This document shows positions 11,086 through 23,149 of a DNA stretch of 64,000 nt, piece after piece (the stretch's first letter is position 1; the number at the start of each line of letters is the position of its first letter). The position numbers and the translations under genes were made by a program. The DNA comes from Molossus alvarezi (taxonomy: Eukaryota; Chordata; Mammalia; Chiroptera; Molossidae). Location of the stretch: the NCBI GenBank assembly GCA_037176705.1, contig CM073887.1, positions 86,562,348 through 86,626,347 of the forward strand, in the 5' to 3' direction. A model generated the notes under the pieces. It did no database searches, had not been told where the DNA came from, and was given only the letters and a program-made list of their open reading frames with translations.

Positions 11086-11535
11086 CCCAGAAACAATGAG
11101 TGAGGCAGGATGGAGTGTGCATCTATCTATTTTCCTGCCTTAAAGATGGCTCAGGGTGCTCTTTGATCAAGATCTAGTAGCATTTATACTGGTGTCCTGT
11201 CAGTGATGGCGAATGGTTCTGGCAGAAAAATTTTCTTCCATCCATTCTCCCTGCCTCCCCCTCTCGTTCCCTCCTTCCTGAGTTCCTTCACTTAATAATC
11301 ATACACTGTTTTATTTGCAACAACATGGAAGAATAACATCTCATTTTGTTCCAACCACTGCCTTGGCAACACCAATCCACACCGAGGGACTGGGTTGTCC
11401 ATAATGCCACAGTTCATAATTTGGTCACATTAAAACACACTAAAGGAGAGAAGGTGGATATTATAAAATAGAGACTCACAGATAGCAGGACAAATGTCTA
11501 AAAGAAAGACTTTAAAACTCCACAGAATGCACACA

Positions 11536-11660
11536 CAGGAGTTGGCAAAAGCAGGTTTACAGTTCGTATGGAAAAAATACAATAATTAATAAATAATAAT
11601 ACAAGAATAAATTCTGTTTCATGTGTTCACAAATTATAAACCTACTTTTGCCAACCCCTG
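11536..11660. mobile_element. 125-bp MITE with 24-bp terminal inverted repeats
   Basis: The left terminus CAGGAGTTGGCAAAAGCAGG... (11536-11559) is repeated in inverted form at 11637-11660, matching at 22 of 24 positions. The interior is AT-rich and has no coding capacity. TA follows the right end; the left flank is CA, compatible with a decayed TA duplication of a Tc1/mariner-type element. It is a small non-autonomous DNA transposon. Family assignment is tentative. Confidence 0.8.
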
Positions 11661-11862
11661 TATTTTGGAATAAAGTTTCTTGCTTTTATATATGCTTTTA
11701 AAATGCATAATTTATTGAGCTTACTTTTTAAATATTTTAATTTTATTATTGTTATTTAATAAAATAATGTTTGACTATGAATCATACAGTGAAATGTCAG
11801 CCATTTTTTTTAATGGAAGATATTCTGGGACAATTTGTAACAGCACATTTTTTATTTTAAAT

Positions 11863-12099
11863 AATCCAGATGTGGCCCTGACTGGTGTGGCTCAGTTGCT
11901 TGAGCATTGTCCCATGCACTGAAAATCACCAGTTTGATTCCCAGTCAGGGCACATGGCCAGGCTGCGGGTTCAGTCCCGGTCAGGGTGCATATGGGAGGC
12001 AGCCCATCTATGCTTCTCTCTCCCTCTCCCTATTCTCTCTCAAAACCAAGAAGAATCAATAAAAAGAAAGAAAAAAAATTATTTTAAAATCCAGTTGTG
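11863..12099 (+). mobile_element. VES SINE, second subtype, with target duplication
   Basis: The SINE body is 11875-12087. The flanks AATCCAGATGTG (11863-11874) and AATCCAGTTGTG (12088-12099) differ at one base. The tRNA-derived head, CTCT-rich body and AATCAATAAAAAG tail are all present. Confidence 0.9.
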
Positions 12100-12779
12100 A
12101 GTCAGTTGCAGGTATTATTTCCCTGGGCATTCTCAGCAAAGAAATTTGAGCTTTAAATTTCTGTGCAAAACATTGGCTACAAGGAAATTGCCATCTTTTG
12201 GGAGATAAGTGCGTGGAAATGAGTTGCTTCTTCCTTCTGTGCTTTTATAGGTATTTTTATATTCTCTTTACTCCTTGACCTGCTGACATCAGCACAGCTT
12301 TCGGGGGGAACTTGTTCCAAAACCAGGAGCTGTGACCTGCGGCCTGTTTCTCTTGTTCTCCGCAGCATCTCTTTGCCTGGGCGGAGCAGCCAGATCCACT
12401 TCTCCGTCTAACTGATTTCTTCAGCATCTTCAGAAAGTGTAATCTTTCAGCGGATAATTAATCAAATAATTTTTTAAAGATTAATTTTTGAAAAATATAT
12501 TTCATCTCAAAATAGATCAAAGATGCAGAGTACTAACCTCTTTTTGCTTTCCACTGAAGCCCAGTGTGGTTCTTTTAAATGTAGTTTAAAAAACAGGAAA
12601 TCATTCTAGGGACTAGTGGATTCATTTTGTTTTAAAATAATATCTAAGAATATTTAGTCTCCTTTTTAAAAAAAATCTACACTGACTTTTGAAGACCCAA
12701 GTATTTGAATTTGAGTGTTATAAAACTCCAAAAATAAGCAGGATTTTGATTATGTACAGACTCATTGCTACTTCTCTTT
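12100..12779. other. Unassigned intergenic stretch
   Basis: AT-rich sequence with no recognised repeat, exon or RNA gene. Confidence 0.35.
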
Positions 12780-13310
12780 TAAGACTCTCTAAAGTTTTAC
12801 ATTTATTAGAATAAAACCTAAACTCCTTATCCTGTCATTTAACAGTGTGACCTGCCCCTGCCTCCTCCCTGGCCTCTCCCCTCACTACACCTGCTTCCTT
12901 TGCTCCCATCGATCACACTGACCCCTGCTGGGACTTCTGAGCATGCCAAGCCTGCCCCACCTTTAGGCTCTGCCCTGCTTGCTGCCTGAACCTGGAAAGT
13001 TTGTTCTTGGGCTCTTCTCATGGTTGCTCCTTTTTGTAATCCGATCTCCCCAAAAACGTCACTTTGGGAGAGAGGCTTTCCTAACCACCCAGTCTTAAAT
13101 AGCTCCCTCTGCCACCCCTCCAACTACGTTCCTTGACTTCTCTGTTTATCACCATCAGACAGTTATTGTCACTCTGATAGGGCATCCCCTATTCCTTTGT
13201 CTGGTATAGTCTGTTCACAGTGAACCTGGTATTTTCTTTGTTTTCTTTTTTATATGCCCATCTCCTAGTCTCCTTCCTCTCTGAAATGCACACTCAGGAG
13301 AGGAGGGGCA
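12780..13310 (+). repeat. L2 LINE fragment
   Basis: Ordered L2 3'-end segments are visible on the plus strand: AAACTCCTTATCCTG, CCTGGCCTCTCCCCTCACTA, a GAGAGAGGCTTTCCTAACCACC stretch and TTTATCACCATC. It is old and diverged, with no open frame. Confidence 0.6.
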
Positions 13311-14150
13311 ATAGCTCTCCTGCTCGGTGCTGTGAGGCTCTGGGAGAGGGACGCACACACTGAGCTCATACACTGGCTCACGCATCTCAATATCGGGACC
13401 ATGGACTGACTCAGAATGGGCACCACTGATACTGACTGTTCAGACTCAGCTCATCTTTCTTCCTCTACACTTTTGTCTTCTCTACCAGCTAGCCTTCTAA
13501 ATCTCTTTCTCTCGTTCTTTTTTTTTAGTTCACTTTTTTCATTATTTTAGCTTTCTGGATATCTAGCTTCATCGTATTCAGGGTCCTGAATTATTTTACC
13601 CCTCCACCCATTCATCAGCCAGTTTTTCATCTTTTAGTCTAAGCTGAATATTTGTTAAATACCAAGCAATGCAGGGGAAAAATACCCCCTCCCTATAATA
13701 ATAACAAAACACAAGAAACCAAACTCCAATTAAAAGTCTCCTTCAGGATATCAGCAAGGATACTACGGATACGATTGCTTCTTCCTTTCTTCGGCCTACT
13801 GGACACAATTCTGGCAGGGTTCCCTTTGAAAGTTGTTGTTTTCTCCCAAAATATGAAAGTAAACCAAGTCTCTGGGTGTGACTCTCACCGAATTCATGCT
13901 CCCCAATCTCTGATGTTTGAAGTTTCACATCAAAGACTATGACGTAAGAGAGTCTAGTCTTCTGTTGAATCTGAACAGCTCTGGGATCTGTCAGCGACCC
14001 TTGTGGACTCAGGGCTCCACCTTATCTAGGGGTTTGAGCAGGTTTTGAAATGATTGATCTGTATTAGAAAATCTCACAAGGCACAGAATTCCAGTTGTGT
14101 CCTCAATACAAAGATAACAGCTGCTGATTCATTCACAAGGGCATACTGGT
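13311..14150. other. Unassigned intergenic stretch
   Basis: Mixed composition. The longest plus-strand open frame (13652-13942, 96 codons) has no recognised homology and is treated as chance. Confidence 0.35.
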
Positions 14151-14151
14151 T

Positions 14152-14154
14152 GGC

Positions 14155-14189
<35 letters not shown>

Positions 14190-14388
14190 TTATCCTAACC
14201 CAAGGACATTTTTTTCATTCTTTGTTCAGATAGAGTGGGAGGGAGAGAGAGAGAAACATTCATGTGAGAGAGACACATCACACATCGATTGGTTGCCTCC
14301 CACATGCACCCCAATGGGCTGGATATCAAACCTGCAACCCTTCAGTGCTCAGTTGACACTCTAACCATTGAGCAACACTGGCCAGGGC
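14152..14388 (-). mobile_element. VES SINE with (TTA)n tail
   Basis: A minus-strand VES SINE whose tail has become a pure TTA microsatellite at about 14157-14189. The right end reads as the reverse complement of a VES head (CACTGGCCAGGGC). It is moderately diverged from the young copies. Confidence 0.85.
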
Positions 14389-17300
14389 AATATCCAAAAC
14401 CTTCTTAAAAGCAACATTTAGGGGGAAAGGTTGTCTGGTAAGCACAGGTTTGGAGTTAATGAAAACAGATGATGACTTTAAATCATACTGCCATCAGGCT
14501 CCAGGGGCCTGAAGGTCAAGGGAGCCTTTGCCTGGGAGTCAGAAGAAACATAGATGACTATTTTCCAAGGGAGAGACCTCCCTGGATCATGTGCCTTTAT
14601 TCTAGAGGGCAATACTCACCTTTCCATTACTATAGGGAGTCGTAGGACATTCTATAGCACATTACTATATTCCTTCAGCCATGAGAGCTGTTTGAATAAA
14701 CTATTTTTGTGAGCATGTATCCACTAGTTTACAGAAGGCAATATATTTTGGCCTATTTCACTTTCAGAATTTATTAAATTACATTTTGTAAAATATTAAC
14801 TAGGGCAAATTAAAAACTTGCATTTGCATTCCATGCAAGAATAATTATTTTAAAAAACTATATTCTTATAAATGAAAATCTAATGGTTAGGCTAAAAAGA
14901 TAAAAGCAAATAAAAATAATCAGAGGCCTGCAGTATCTTGATCTCACTTCTGTTACACAGTTTTTTTAAGTCAACTATTTGAACTTTGCAATTATGTTTA
15001 CTTTGCAACTAAACTAGAAAAGTAGGACATGAAGGCAATGTCTTTTAAGTGATCAATGAAAGGAGTGACTAACCACAGTTAATCACTAATGGCTAATTGA
15101 TGTGTTATATCCATGTATAAGTGAAAGAGAATTGGGCTATACCCCTTGACCTTTGCTAATCCCAGGCGAGCTCTGGCTTCTTCACTAGCAGCGTGTAATT
15201 ACCAGGCATCCCAGAAAACTCCAGTCTGCCAGTCTAAAATGATGGCGATACTACTAGAAATACCTTTCTCCTTCTTCCTATTATAGCCTCCAAGCAAACC
15301 ATTATTCTGCTATCATGACGTCATGCCTTCATGATGGACATATTAAATATGGTCAGATTATAGGTTATTTATATTAGTTTCATTATTACACTGAATGTAC
15401 AAAATTTGAGGGTGAATCTCTGATCTCAGAAGCCACACAACATACAAACTGTGTCTTAGAACAAACTCCTATGTTCACCTCCACTAAAGCGTCCTCACAC
15501 CTGGCTAATCCAAGGCACTGTGCCAAGATCAGAAATGTAAAGTTGACAAAACCTGCACCCTACCCCCAACACTCTCATCCATCTCATATAAGTGAGAGAA
15601 ATAATTTTCCTGCCCTTACTCTCAAATTCTGGTGTTGCATAGAGTTTTGGGTCTAGCTAAAATTTGTATGCAATTCTATTTAACAAAATAAGTGCTTGAT
15701 TTTTATCTTTAATAATATTTCTCAACAAATAGCACTGCCTTTATTAGAATATATTATTTTTCAGAATTATAGAAAAAGAATAACAATAAGAATATGATTA
15801 AGCAGACTTAGTGAGCTCCAAACCTCAAACAACATAGTTTTCACCACAGGAACGGGGGACTTCACCATATAGACCACAGCCCTGTTAAGTTTTGATCTCT
15901 GTATTAATTTTGTCCTGACAGAAGACATGAGTTTTCTGGCTTAGTGACAGACTGGTCACTTATTGGTTTCCCATGCCCCAGGCCGATGCACTGCAGTCCA
16001 GATGCACCTGCTATGCAAGGGGTGGGGTCGGTATCACAGGAGATGAACTCTGCAACCAGGAGTCTCAGAGCTTTCATAGGGTGTCCAGCCCAGCTGTCTC
16101 CTCAGGAGGAGGCGAGACCTTATCTTTCTGATGTGAACAGATGAACTCTCGGGAGAGGAGGGCAAGGTCTCTAGAACCATTACTACTGTAATCTAAACAA
16201 ATGGTTGCAGGGGAGATAAATCTGTACATCTCTCACTGGGGAATATGAAATTGAGCTTCCAAAGTGTGCTTGCTGCTCGTTCATATTTTAATCCAGGTTG
16301 CTAGAACTCAACTCTGCTCAGAAAACTCTGACCACGAAGATACGTGAAAATATTCATGGGACATTATCTCCTGAAACTCCAGTGCACTTGCTCTTCAGAT
16401 CACCTTAGTGACGTAACAGCACACATATGACGTGCTGCGGCAGTGTCTGCAGCAGGATGCGGGGTTTCTACTGAGGTCGGGAATTAACCATACGGTCTCT
16501 TAGTCCCCATTTTAAAATGTCTTATTTTCTTTTAATCCTTGGTTATCAGGGTGACTTTGTTTCTTCTTTTTTCACAATTCTCTTCCTGTCAATAACTCAT
16601 GAAATTAGGTTTTTGAAGGCCCACTTTTGTATTGATTCAGAAAACTAAAACAAGCAATAAAGTACTGTTTTTAAAAGGTATAAAATTCAAGTCTGGCTCA
16701 ATGGTTCTGTCTAGAAAACTCTTATAAACTTTCTCCTGAAAAAATAACATCATAACAGGTATTCCTTCTATCACATTTCACTTCTAAATCTGCAGCCATT
16801 CATTGGAATGTTATTTTCTAGGCAGAAATGTGGCATTTTGTTGTATCCACACTTAGAAGTAAAACAAAACAAAACAAAACAAAAAAAAAACAGCAAACAA
16901 ATAAAACTACTCATCCCATGAAAGGCTAGATATTACTAGACATTACAAGCTTGTTTTCAATTGAAATGGAATTCCAGCATTATAATTTTGTTTATCCCTC
17001 AAATAAAAGGTTTTCTCCTGGCAGAAGTTAGTGCATCCACTAATGCAGAAGCACTTATTGTTTTTATAAACGTAACATCCTCTTCTCTCATCGATTTCCA
17101 ACCAGCTCAAAAGGCACACGCTGTTCTCCAGAAATGTTTCGGTAGTTGGAAATGCTGACAGCTTAGCAATGCTCAGGGGAAAATTAAGGATAAGTGTGAA
17201 GTATATCCATTTTTTGGTTATTACTATAATTTCTGTAATTAAAAATAATAAAAGTGTTTTAGTTGAACATTTTCTAAGTGACCTAATTACATGCAATTTG

Positions 17301-17433
17301 GATAACTTTTCTTACCTTTATAATTTAATAAATTATTTTACTATTTATTCAAATGCTCTACTGAAGTTGAAGTAGAAATAGAAAGCAAAGTTGATCTTTA
17401 AAATGTATTTTAAGTTTGCAGTAGATTCCCATT
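14389..17433. other. Unassigned intergenic stretch (3 kb)
   Basis: This is mostly AT-rich unique-looking sequence. It contains a CATGACGTCATG palindrome at 15314-15325 (a full cAMP-response-element octamer), two TGACG half-sites near 16409 and 16429, and an (AAAAC)n run at about 16862-16885. No exon or repeat family is supported. Confidence 0.35.
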
Positions 17434-17890
17434 TGTTCTAGTTAACTATTGGCTGCATAACCAACTAATCCCATAATTTAGCAGCCTCAAACAAACATTT
17501 TTATTGTTCAGATTTCGTGAGTCAGAAATACTGAAAGGGCCCATAGCGTCTGCTGGAGGGCTGGGGCTGGGGGACCCACTTCCACGGCGGTGTCCACACT
17601 CACACATCAGAGGCGTGGTGCTCGTGGTCCGCGGTCTCCCCATGCTGTCTCATCCTCCGCAGCCCTCTTTCTGCGACCTGGGCTTCCCAATGTATGGTTG
17701 CTCCAGGGTAGTTGAGATCCATACAAAGCAGCTCAGGACTCCAAAAACAAAAATTGAGACCAAGACAGAATCTGGAAGTCAGGCTTCTTATAATCCATCT
17801 TCAGAACTTGAACAAATTCCATTTATCAAGTAAGTGACTAAAAAGGAGGGGATTTCACTCTACTTCTCAATGGGGATATTTAAAAAGAAT
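17434..17890 (+). mobile_element. MLT1-type (MaLR/ERVL) LTR remnant
   Basis: Segments in MLT1 order on the plus strand: TTGGCTGCATAACCAACTAA near the start, CAGCCTCAAACAAACATTTT, a GGCTTCTTATAATCC stretch, and a GGAGGGGATTTCACTCTAC stretch near the end. These correspond to the terminal part of older MLT1 LTRs. The LTR is non-coding and strongly diverged; the boundaries are approximate. Confidence 0.6.
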
Positions 17891-18277
17891 TTGTAGCTCT
17901 TTTAAATATATCACACATTCAATATGCTTAGAAAATTGCTTCACCTCTTCCTCTCCTGCAAACTGGGGATTAAAGCTAGCAAAGGAACACTGACTCTCCT
18001 CAAAGCTCTAAACATCATTCTCAATATCAGACAAATTAAAATGAACAAAATGATGCATTTAACCATAAAGAAAAGGACAAAGAGTTGACCTTTTAAAATT
18101 ATTCTTTTCCTCAGGAAGAAGCAGGTGTACCCATGGAATGTAGATTTAAAACGAACTTCACTAAATTCTTGCACAGTTGCCTGTCAGTCTCTCACAGAGA
18201 CAAAAGGTTTCTAGCGGGCTGCAGATGCCATGGTATGAAGACATGTCAACAAAGACTTTTGATTAAACCTAAGTGTT

Positions 18278-18540
18278 GCCCTAGCCAGTTTGGCTCAGTG
18301 GTTACAGCATCAGCCCGCGGACCAAAGCATTGTTGGTTCAATGCCCAGTCAAGGGCATGCACCTAAATTGCAGGTTTGATCCCCCTGGCCCTGATCAGGG
18401 TTGTATGGGAGGCAACCAATCGATGTGTCTTGCTCACATTGATGTTTCTCTCTCTCTCCTTTCCTCCCTCCCTTCCACTCTATCTAAAAATCCATGGAAA
18501 AATATCCTCAGGTGAGGATTAACAAACAACAACAACAACA
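18278..18540 (+). mobile_element. VES SINE, first of a nested pair
   Basis: The head GCCCTAGCCAGTTTGGCTCA, CTCT-rich body and GTGAGGATTAACAAAC tail are present. The tail has evolved into (CAA)n, and the next SINE inserted into it. Confidence 0.85.
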
Positions 18541-18780
18541 AAACACACAAAACAGCCAGGCTGGTGTGGGTCAGGGGTTGAGCATCGACCTGTTCACCAG
18601 GAGGTCCCTGGTTCAATTACCGGTCAAGGCACATGCCTGGGTTTCAGGCTCAATCCCCAGTAGAGGGTGTGCAGGAGGCAGCCAATTGATGTCTTCCTCA
18701 TCATTGATGTTTCTATCTCCCTCTTCCTTCCTCTCTCTGAAATCAATAAAAAATATATTTAAAAAAACACACACAAAACA
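18541..18780 (+). mobile_element. VES SINE, second subtype, inserted in the tail of the previous one
   Basis: The SINE starts GCCAGGCTGGTGTGGGTCA at 18555. Flanking AAACACACAAAACA at 18541-18554 recurs with two extra bases at 18765-18780. The target therefore lies in the A-rich tail of the upstream SINE. The tail is AAATCAATAAAAAAT. Confidence 0.85.
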
Positions 18781-19559
18781 AACAAAAAGTAATGTCAAAT
18801 TGACACAGGAAACTTAAATCTCACCAGAGTATGTTTAATTGGTTGTTTTACCTCTCTCGCAATTTTCAAGTGCTCTGAAGAACTAAGCACTTTCACCCAG
18901 CACTTTTGCATACCACTAGCTCATAAAATAACAAAAACAAATAAAAATAAAAATAAACTCGTTTTTATATAAAAATATATATAATACATGTTTAACATTT
19001 CCTACAAACAATATCTTTGATGCTCCCATAGACAATGTGTTACCTTGTCATTATTTTCTTGTCATAGATGTCACCCTCATCCTTTTTTTTTAAAAAACAA
19101 TTCAGAACAGTCTGATTTATAAGCACTTTCAATATTCCTGTTATCCAACAGTTTTAATTTTCAAGAATGGGATGTTAGAAAATTTCTTTTTCCTTTCTCC
19201 TTTCCATTGCAGTAAATAATAATAATAATAGTAATAATTTTTTAACCTAAAGGTCATCACATTTCATCATCTTTTTTTTTTTTTTTAAGTAACCTTTAAT
19301 GAATGGCTCTAAATAGCTACTTAGTGCTCTACAAATCAAAAGCCATTGCTAAATCGTTAGTTCTCAGCATTCTTCCTTCGGGCAGATGCCGACACTCTTG
19401 CTCTTCATATGTACATTGGTTTGAAGAATGAACATGTCTGATCATTTCTGTCTGTCCTCTGACTTCTCCACACTTTCTCCTATTAATTATTGACTTTTAA
19501 ATAGTCACTTATTCAGAAAATGGTTTTGGTGTGTCTACTGTCCTCCTCTCATCAGGCCC
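18781..19559. other. Unassigned AT-rich intergenic stretch
   Basis: The sequence contains short A-rich and (AAT)n runs (for example 19215-19245). No exon or named repeat was recognised. Confidence 0.35.
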
Positions 19560-19870
19560 TCATTTCGGGTCAATGAAAATTGATTAATACAGGGCTCGTG
19601 GCTTTGAGAAAGGCATGGTCTAGCAGAGGAGGGAGAAGAGCAAAGAGCCATTGCAAGGCGCAGGAGGTGCCCCAGGGGGGAGTTCACTGGAGGTATAGCA
19701 GAATCTGCAAACTTTTCCTGTGGACAAAAGAGAGCAGGCAAGGATCATCTTTCCAAAAAGAGGCCAAATGAAGACCTTTACTGTCATACTAAGGACTTTG
19801 GAATTTATTCTGTAATCAAGGGCTAGATGGAGAATGGCAAGGACAAACATGACTTTAGAATTTTTTTCAT
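19560..19870 (-). repeat. L2 LINE fragment
   Basis: The plus strand has ACTAAGGACTTTGGAATTTATT after a GGAGAAGAGCAAAG-like stretch. This is the antisense order of the L2 segment that reads AAAGCCAAAGTCCTTA on the sense strand. Diverged; moderate support only. Confidence 0.4.
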
Positions 19871-20003
19871 AATTAAATGTTAAAGTCCATGACCTTTATC
19901 TTCAATTTTGTGAACATTTCTAATATACTGTTTATAAAATTATCTATCTCTCCATGCATCTATATGTGTATAAAGTTTCACCCTTCCCCAAATATTTCCA
20001 TAT

Positions 20004-20276
20004 AAGAAATCTGAATGGCCCTGGCCGGTTTGGCTCAGCGGTTAGAGCATCGGCCCATGGACCAGAGAGTCCCCAGTTTGGTTTCTGCTAAGGGCACGGT
20101 GCTTCGATTGCAGTTTGTCCCTGGCCCCAGTTGGGGTCGTGTGTGTGACAACCACTCGATGCGTCTCTCTCATGTCGATGTTTCTCTCTCTCTCCTCCTC
20201 TCTCTCCCTCCTGCTCTATCCGAAGATAAATGCAAAAAAAGTCCTCAGGTGAGGATAAAAAAAAGAAATCTGAATG
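20004..20276 (+). mobile_element. VES SINE with 13-14 bp target duplication
   Basis: The SINE at 20017-20262 is flanked by AAGAAATCTGAAT at 20004-20016 and the same bases from 20263. It has a complete head, body and GTGAGGATAAAA tail. Confidence 0.93.
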
Positions 20277-20469
20277 AATTTGCCTCCCTAAATATCTCTT
20301 CTTAGTTTTAGAATAAATCCTCAGAAATATTTTACTGTGAAATAATTTTTTATTTGTTATTAATAGCCTTAAAATAGTGCTTGGGCTATTTTTAACCAGT
20401 ATTTATATCTGAAAAAACAAAAAAACAAAAAAAAACGTTTGACTACTACAAATAATAATAATAAATTTT

Positions 20470-20640
20470 ACTAGTATCTACTCATTTTCCAAATATCTAC
20501 TAATTATAGATATTTTCTCATTTTGTTCTACAATGATCCTATAAGGTAATATTATCTCTATTTTACAAATAAGAACACAGAATCAGATTAAGTTACTAGG
20601 AGATAGAGCATGAAGGACCCTAATAAAAGCACCAGGATTC
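20470..20640 (+). repeat. MIR SINE remnant
   Basis: The segment CTATTTTACAAATAAGAACA followed by AGATTAAGTTACTAGGAG matches the MIR core order on the plus strand, strongly diverged. Confidence 0.5.
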
Positions 20641-20869
20641 TAGAGTATCTAAAGCATTTTAAATAAGAAACTTCAAAATTACAGTACTAGGAGCTACTTA
20701 ATAGATATTATCCTGTATTCTCGTAAGTTATAAGCACATCATATTTACTGTATTGTTATTAGTTTTATTTTTTTACTTAGCTATGCAATCCTGAAAATTC
20801 CCAAACATTCTAGGTTACTTGAATAGCCTGTGCTAAAGTGAGCCCTCCATTTAGCTGTTGCCAAGTAAC

Positions 20870-21560
20870 TTGAATTCAGTAAAATGCCCAAATCTTAATG
20901 TACAGCTTGATGAATTTTTATATATGTGGACACATATTAATTCCACCCAGATCAAGACATATACCTTTTCTTGAGAAGTTTTTCTGACACTTTCTAGTAA
21001 ATAGCCAACTATGCACCCAGAGGTAACCACCATCCTAAACTCCATCACCATAAATTAGTGTCATTCTCTTTCCTATAAACAGAATCATATACTGGGTACA
21101 TTTTTGAGTCTTGCTTCTTCCATTCAATATAATGTTTTGTGATTTATCCATGTAGTTACATGTAGTGGTGATTTTTTCCCCTGCTATATAGTATCCTATT
21201 GTCTGAATATACCACAATTTTTAAATGAATTATACTATGGGTGGACATTTTAGTTGTTTTTGATTTGGGGTTATAATTAAATCTATGCATTCTTTTTTTG
21301 TATCTACAGGCTCTTGTTTCTTTTGACTATGCAATCCAAGAAGTAGAATTGCTAGAACACAGAATAGGTCTATGTTTAATTTTATTAGTATGTGCAAAGG
21401 GTTGCTCAGAATGGTTTACTATTTTACTTACACCCTTACCAGCACAAATGAGAGTTAATTATAATGTCTCTGGTACATAAATTCTTGCTCATTTTAGTTT
21501 TTGTGATATTTAATTTTGGATTTAACCTCCACTTCCTTGAGCAATCACTAGATCATGATA
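20870..21560 (-). repeat. L1M-type LINE fragment (3' ORF2 region)
   Basis: On the plus strand the text is the antisense of the end of L1 ORF2 in old mammalian L1s: ACAGAATCATATACTGGGTA, TTGTGATTTATCCATGTAG, AAGTAGAATTGCTAGAACAC and TTACACCCTTACCAGCAC. Many substitutions and no open frame mark it as an ancient copy. Confidence 0.65.
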
Positions 21561-21843
21561 TTAAGAGCAGATTGAGCATTGCAAGGAAAATAAAAACACC
21601 AATTCATTGGAATTTTAATTTTAGTTACTAAATTTTATGATTAAAATTTCTATTTAGGTTTATTTCAGAGTTTCTATTTTTTTGTTAAAGTGTTTCATAT
21701 CATCACACATTACACCCATCTTTTCCTTTAAATTATTTAACGTACACTGTATTCAAGTTCATGCTAATTTCAATAGCTTGCCTATCTGCAAGTCTGCTTC
21801 TCTTGACTGTTCTTAATTCTGAGTCACATTATCCTCCTTCTGC

Positions 21844-22087
21844 ATATGTTTGCAGGTTTTTTTAAAATTTATTTTTATTGATTTTAGAGAGAGAGGAAGG
21901 GAGAGGGAAAGAGAGATAGAAACATCAATGAGAGAGAACATCAATTGTCTACCTCCTGCATGCCCCCCACTGGGGATTGGGCCCACAACCTGGGCATGTG
22001 CCGTGACCAGGAATCAAACTGGTGACCTCTTGGTGCATGGGTCGATGCTCAACCACTGAGCCACACCCACTGGATATATATTTACAG
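21844..22087 (-). mobile_element. VES SINE, second subtype
   Basis: Minus-strand copy with its T-rich tail TTTTATTGATTTTAGAGAG on the left and the reversed head GCTCAACCACTGAGCCACAC on the right. The flanks ATATGTTTGCAG (21844-21855) and ATATATTTACAG (22076-22087) match at 10 of 12 positions. Confidence 0.88.
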
Positions 22088-22637
22088 TTTATTGTATTCT
22101 GAGAATCATGTATAGAATAATATTGGAGACTGAATATATATGTTTTCTTTATTTCTCAATCAATGCAAGTTTTGTTCTCTATCAGTTTTGTTGAGGGCTG
22201 ATGATTCAGATTCCTCCCAAGATATGTTGAGCTGGAATTAGGTTGAAGTTGTAAATAATGTTCACCTGTGATTAACTCAAGCTCCAATTCCCTGAGGGGC
22301 CATCTCTTTGACTTGTTCATTATTTATGTAGGGATGGTATTGTAGATATTTTTAGTCAACTCTAGATGAGCTGCAGAATCCAATTTTCATATACATATAT
22401 ATATTTTTTTCATGCATCTCTAAGAAGATTCTTCTTATAATCTAAACCACAATAGTTAACTTTTACTCGACTCTTTCATGTGCTATGTACTGTTCTAAAA
22501 GTTTTTATGTATTGTCATTTAGAGCTCAACACAACCCTCTGAGACATATATAATTAGTATTACCATTTTATTATTAGCAAATGTGAGGCTCAAAGAAGTA
22601 ACAGACCCAATCACTGAGTTATTAAGTGGTTTCTCTA

Positions 22638-22850
22638 TAACTCACAATCTTTTTGTTGTTGTTAATCCTCACTCAAGGACATTTCTCCAATGATCTCTAG
22701 GCAGTGTGAAAGGGAGGGAGGGAGAGAGAAACATTGTTTGCCTCCAGAGACTCAGACCAGGCAGGGCCAGGGATTGAACCCAAAACCCTTTGGTCTGCAG
22801 GCTGACACTCTAACCACTGAGAAAACTGGCCAGGGATGTAACTCACAATC
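22638..22850 (-). mobile_element. VES SINE, first insertion in the MIR
   Basis: A minus-strand VES copy (about 22652-22837) with tail TTAATCCTCACTCAAGGAC on the left and AACTGGCCAGGGA on the right. It is flanked by TAACTCACAATCTTTTT at 22638 and 22839. Part of the central body is shortened compared with full-length copies. Confidence 0.85.
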
Positions 22851-22963
22851 TTTTTTTTTTTTTGGTACGTGCCCCTCGCAGAAACCGAACCCAGGACTCT
22901 CTGGTCCACAGGTCGACACTCCAACCGCTGAGCCAAACTGGCCAGGGCGTAACTCACAATCTT
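22839..22963 (-). mobile_element. Head-only VES SINE, second insertion at the same target
   Basis: Only about 97 bases of the tRNA-related head are present, joined directly to a T13 run (poly(A) on the element strand) at 22851-22863. The flank TAACTCACAATCTT is at 22839 and again at 22950-22963. It therefore looks like a true retrotransposed copy of a shortened SINE RNA and not a later deletion. Confidence 0.75.
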
Positions 22964-23149
22964 AACCACTATATGACAATACCTCTTATATTTCCTTAAC
23001 ACTCTGGGACACCTGTAATCAGACGAACCAATGTCACCAGCCTAGGTATTTTCTTCCAAGTTTTACAGTCCCTACTGTTGTCTCACATGTCTGATGTTTG
23101 TACCTGTTTTATTTTATATCTTCTTTTGTAGTTTGCTGGTTTGTAAAAA

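Larger units (their letters stand above)
22450..22985 (+). repeat. MIR SINE interrupted by two VES SINEs
   Basis: The MIR is visible as CATGTGCTATGTACTGTTCT, TACCATTTTATTATTAGC, then GAGGCTCAAAGAAGTAAC up to about 22637. It resumes after 22963 with AACCACTATATGAC. The two younger insertions at 22652-22837 and 22852-22949 split it. Confidence 0.65.

Noticed and set aside
22638..22963. Three equally spaced-looking repeats that might suggest a CRISPR-like array
   Set aside because: They are SINE target duplications, and the organism is a mammal; the spacing is unequal.
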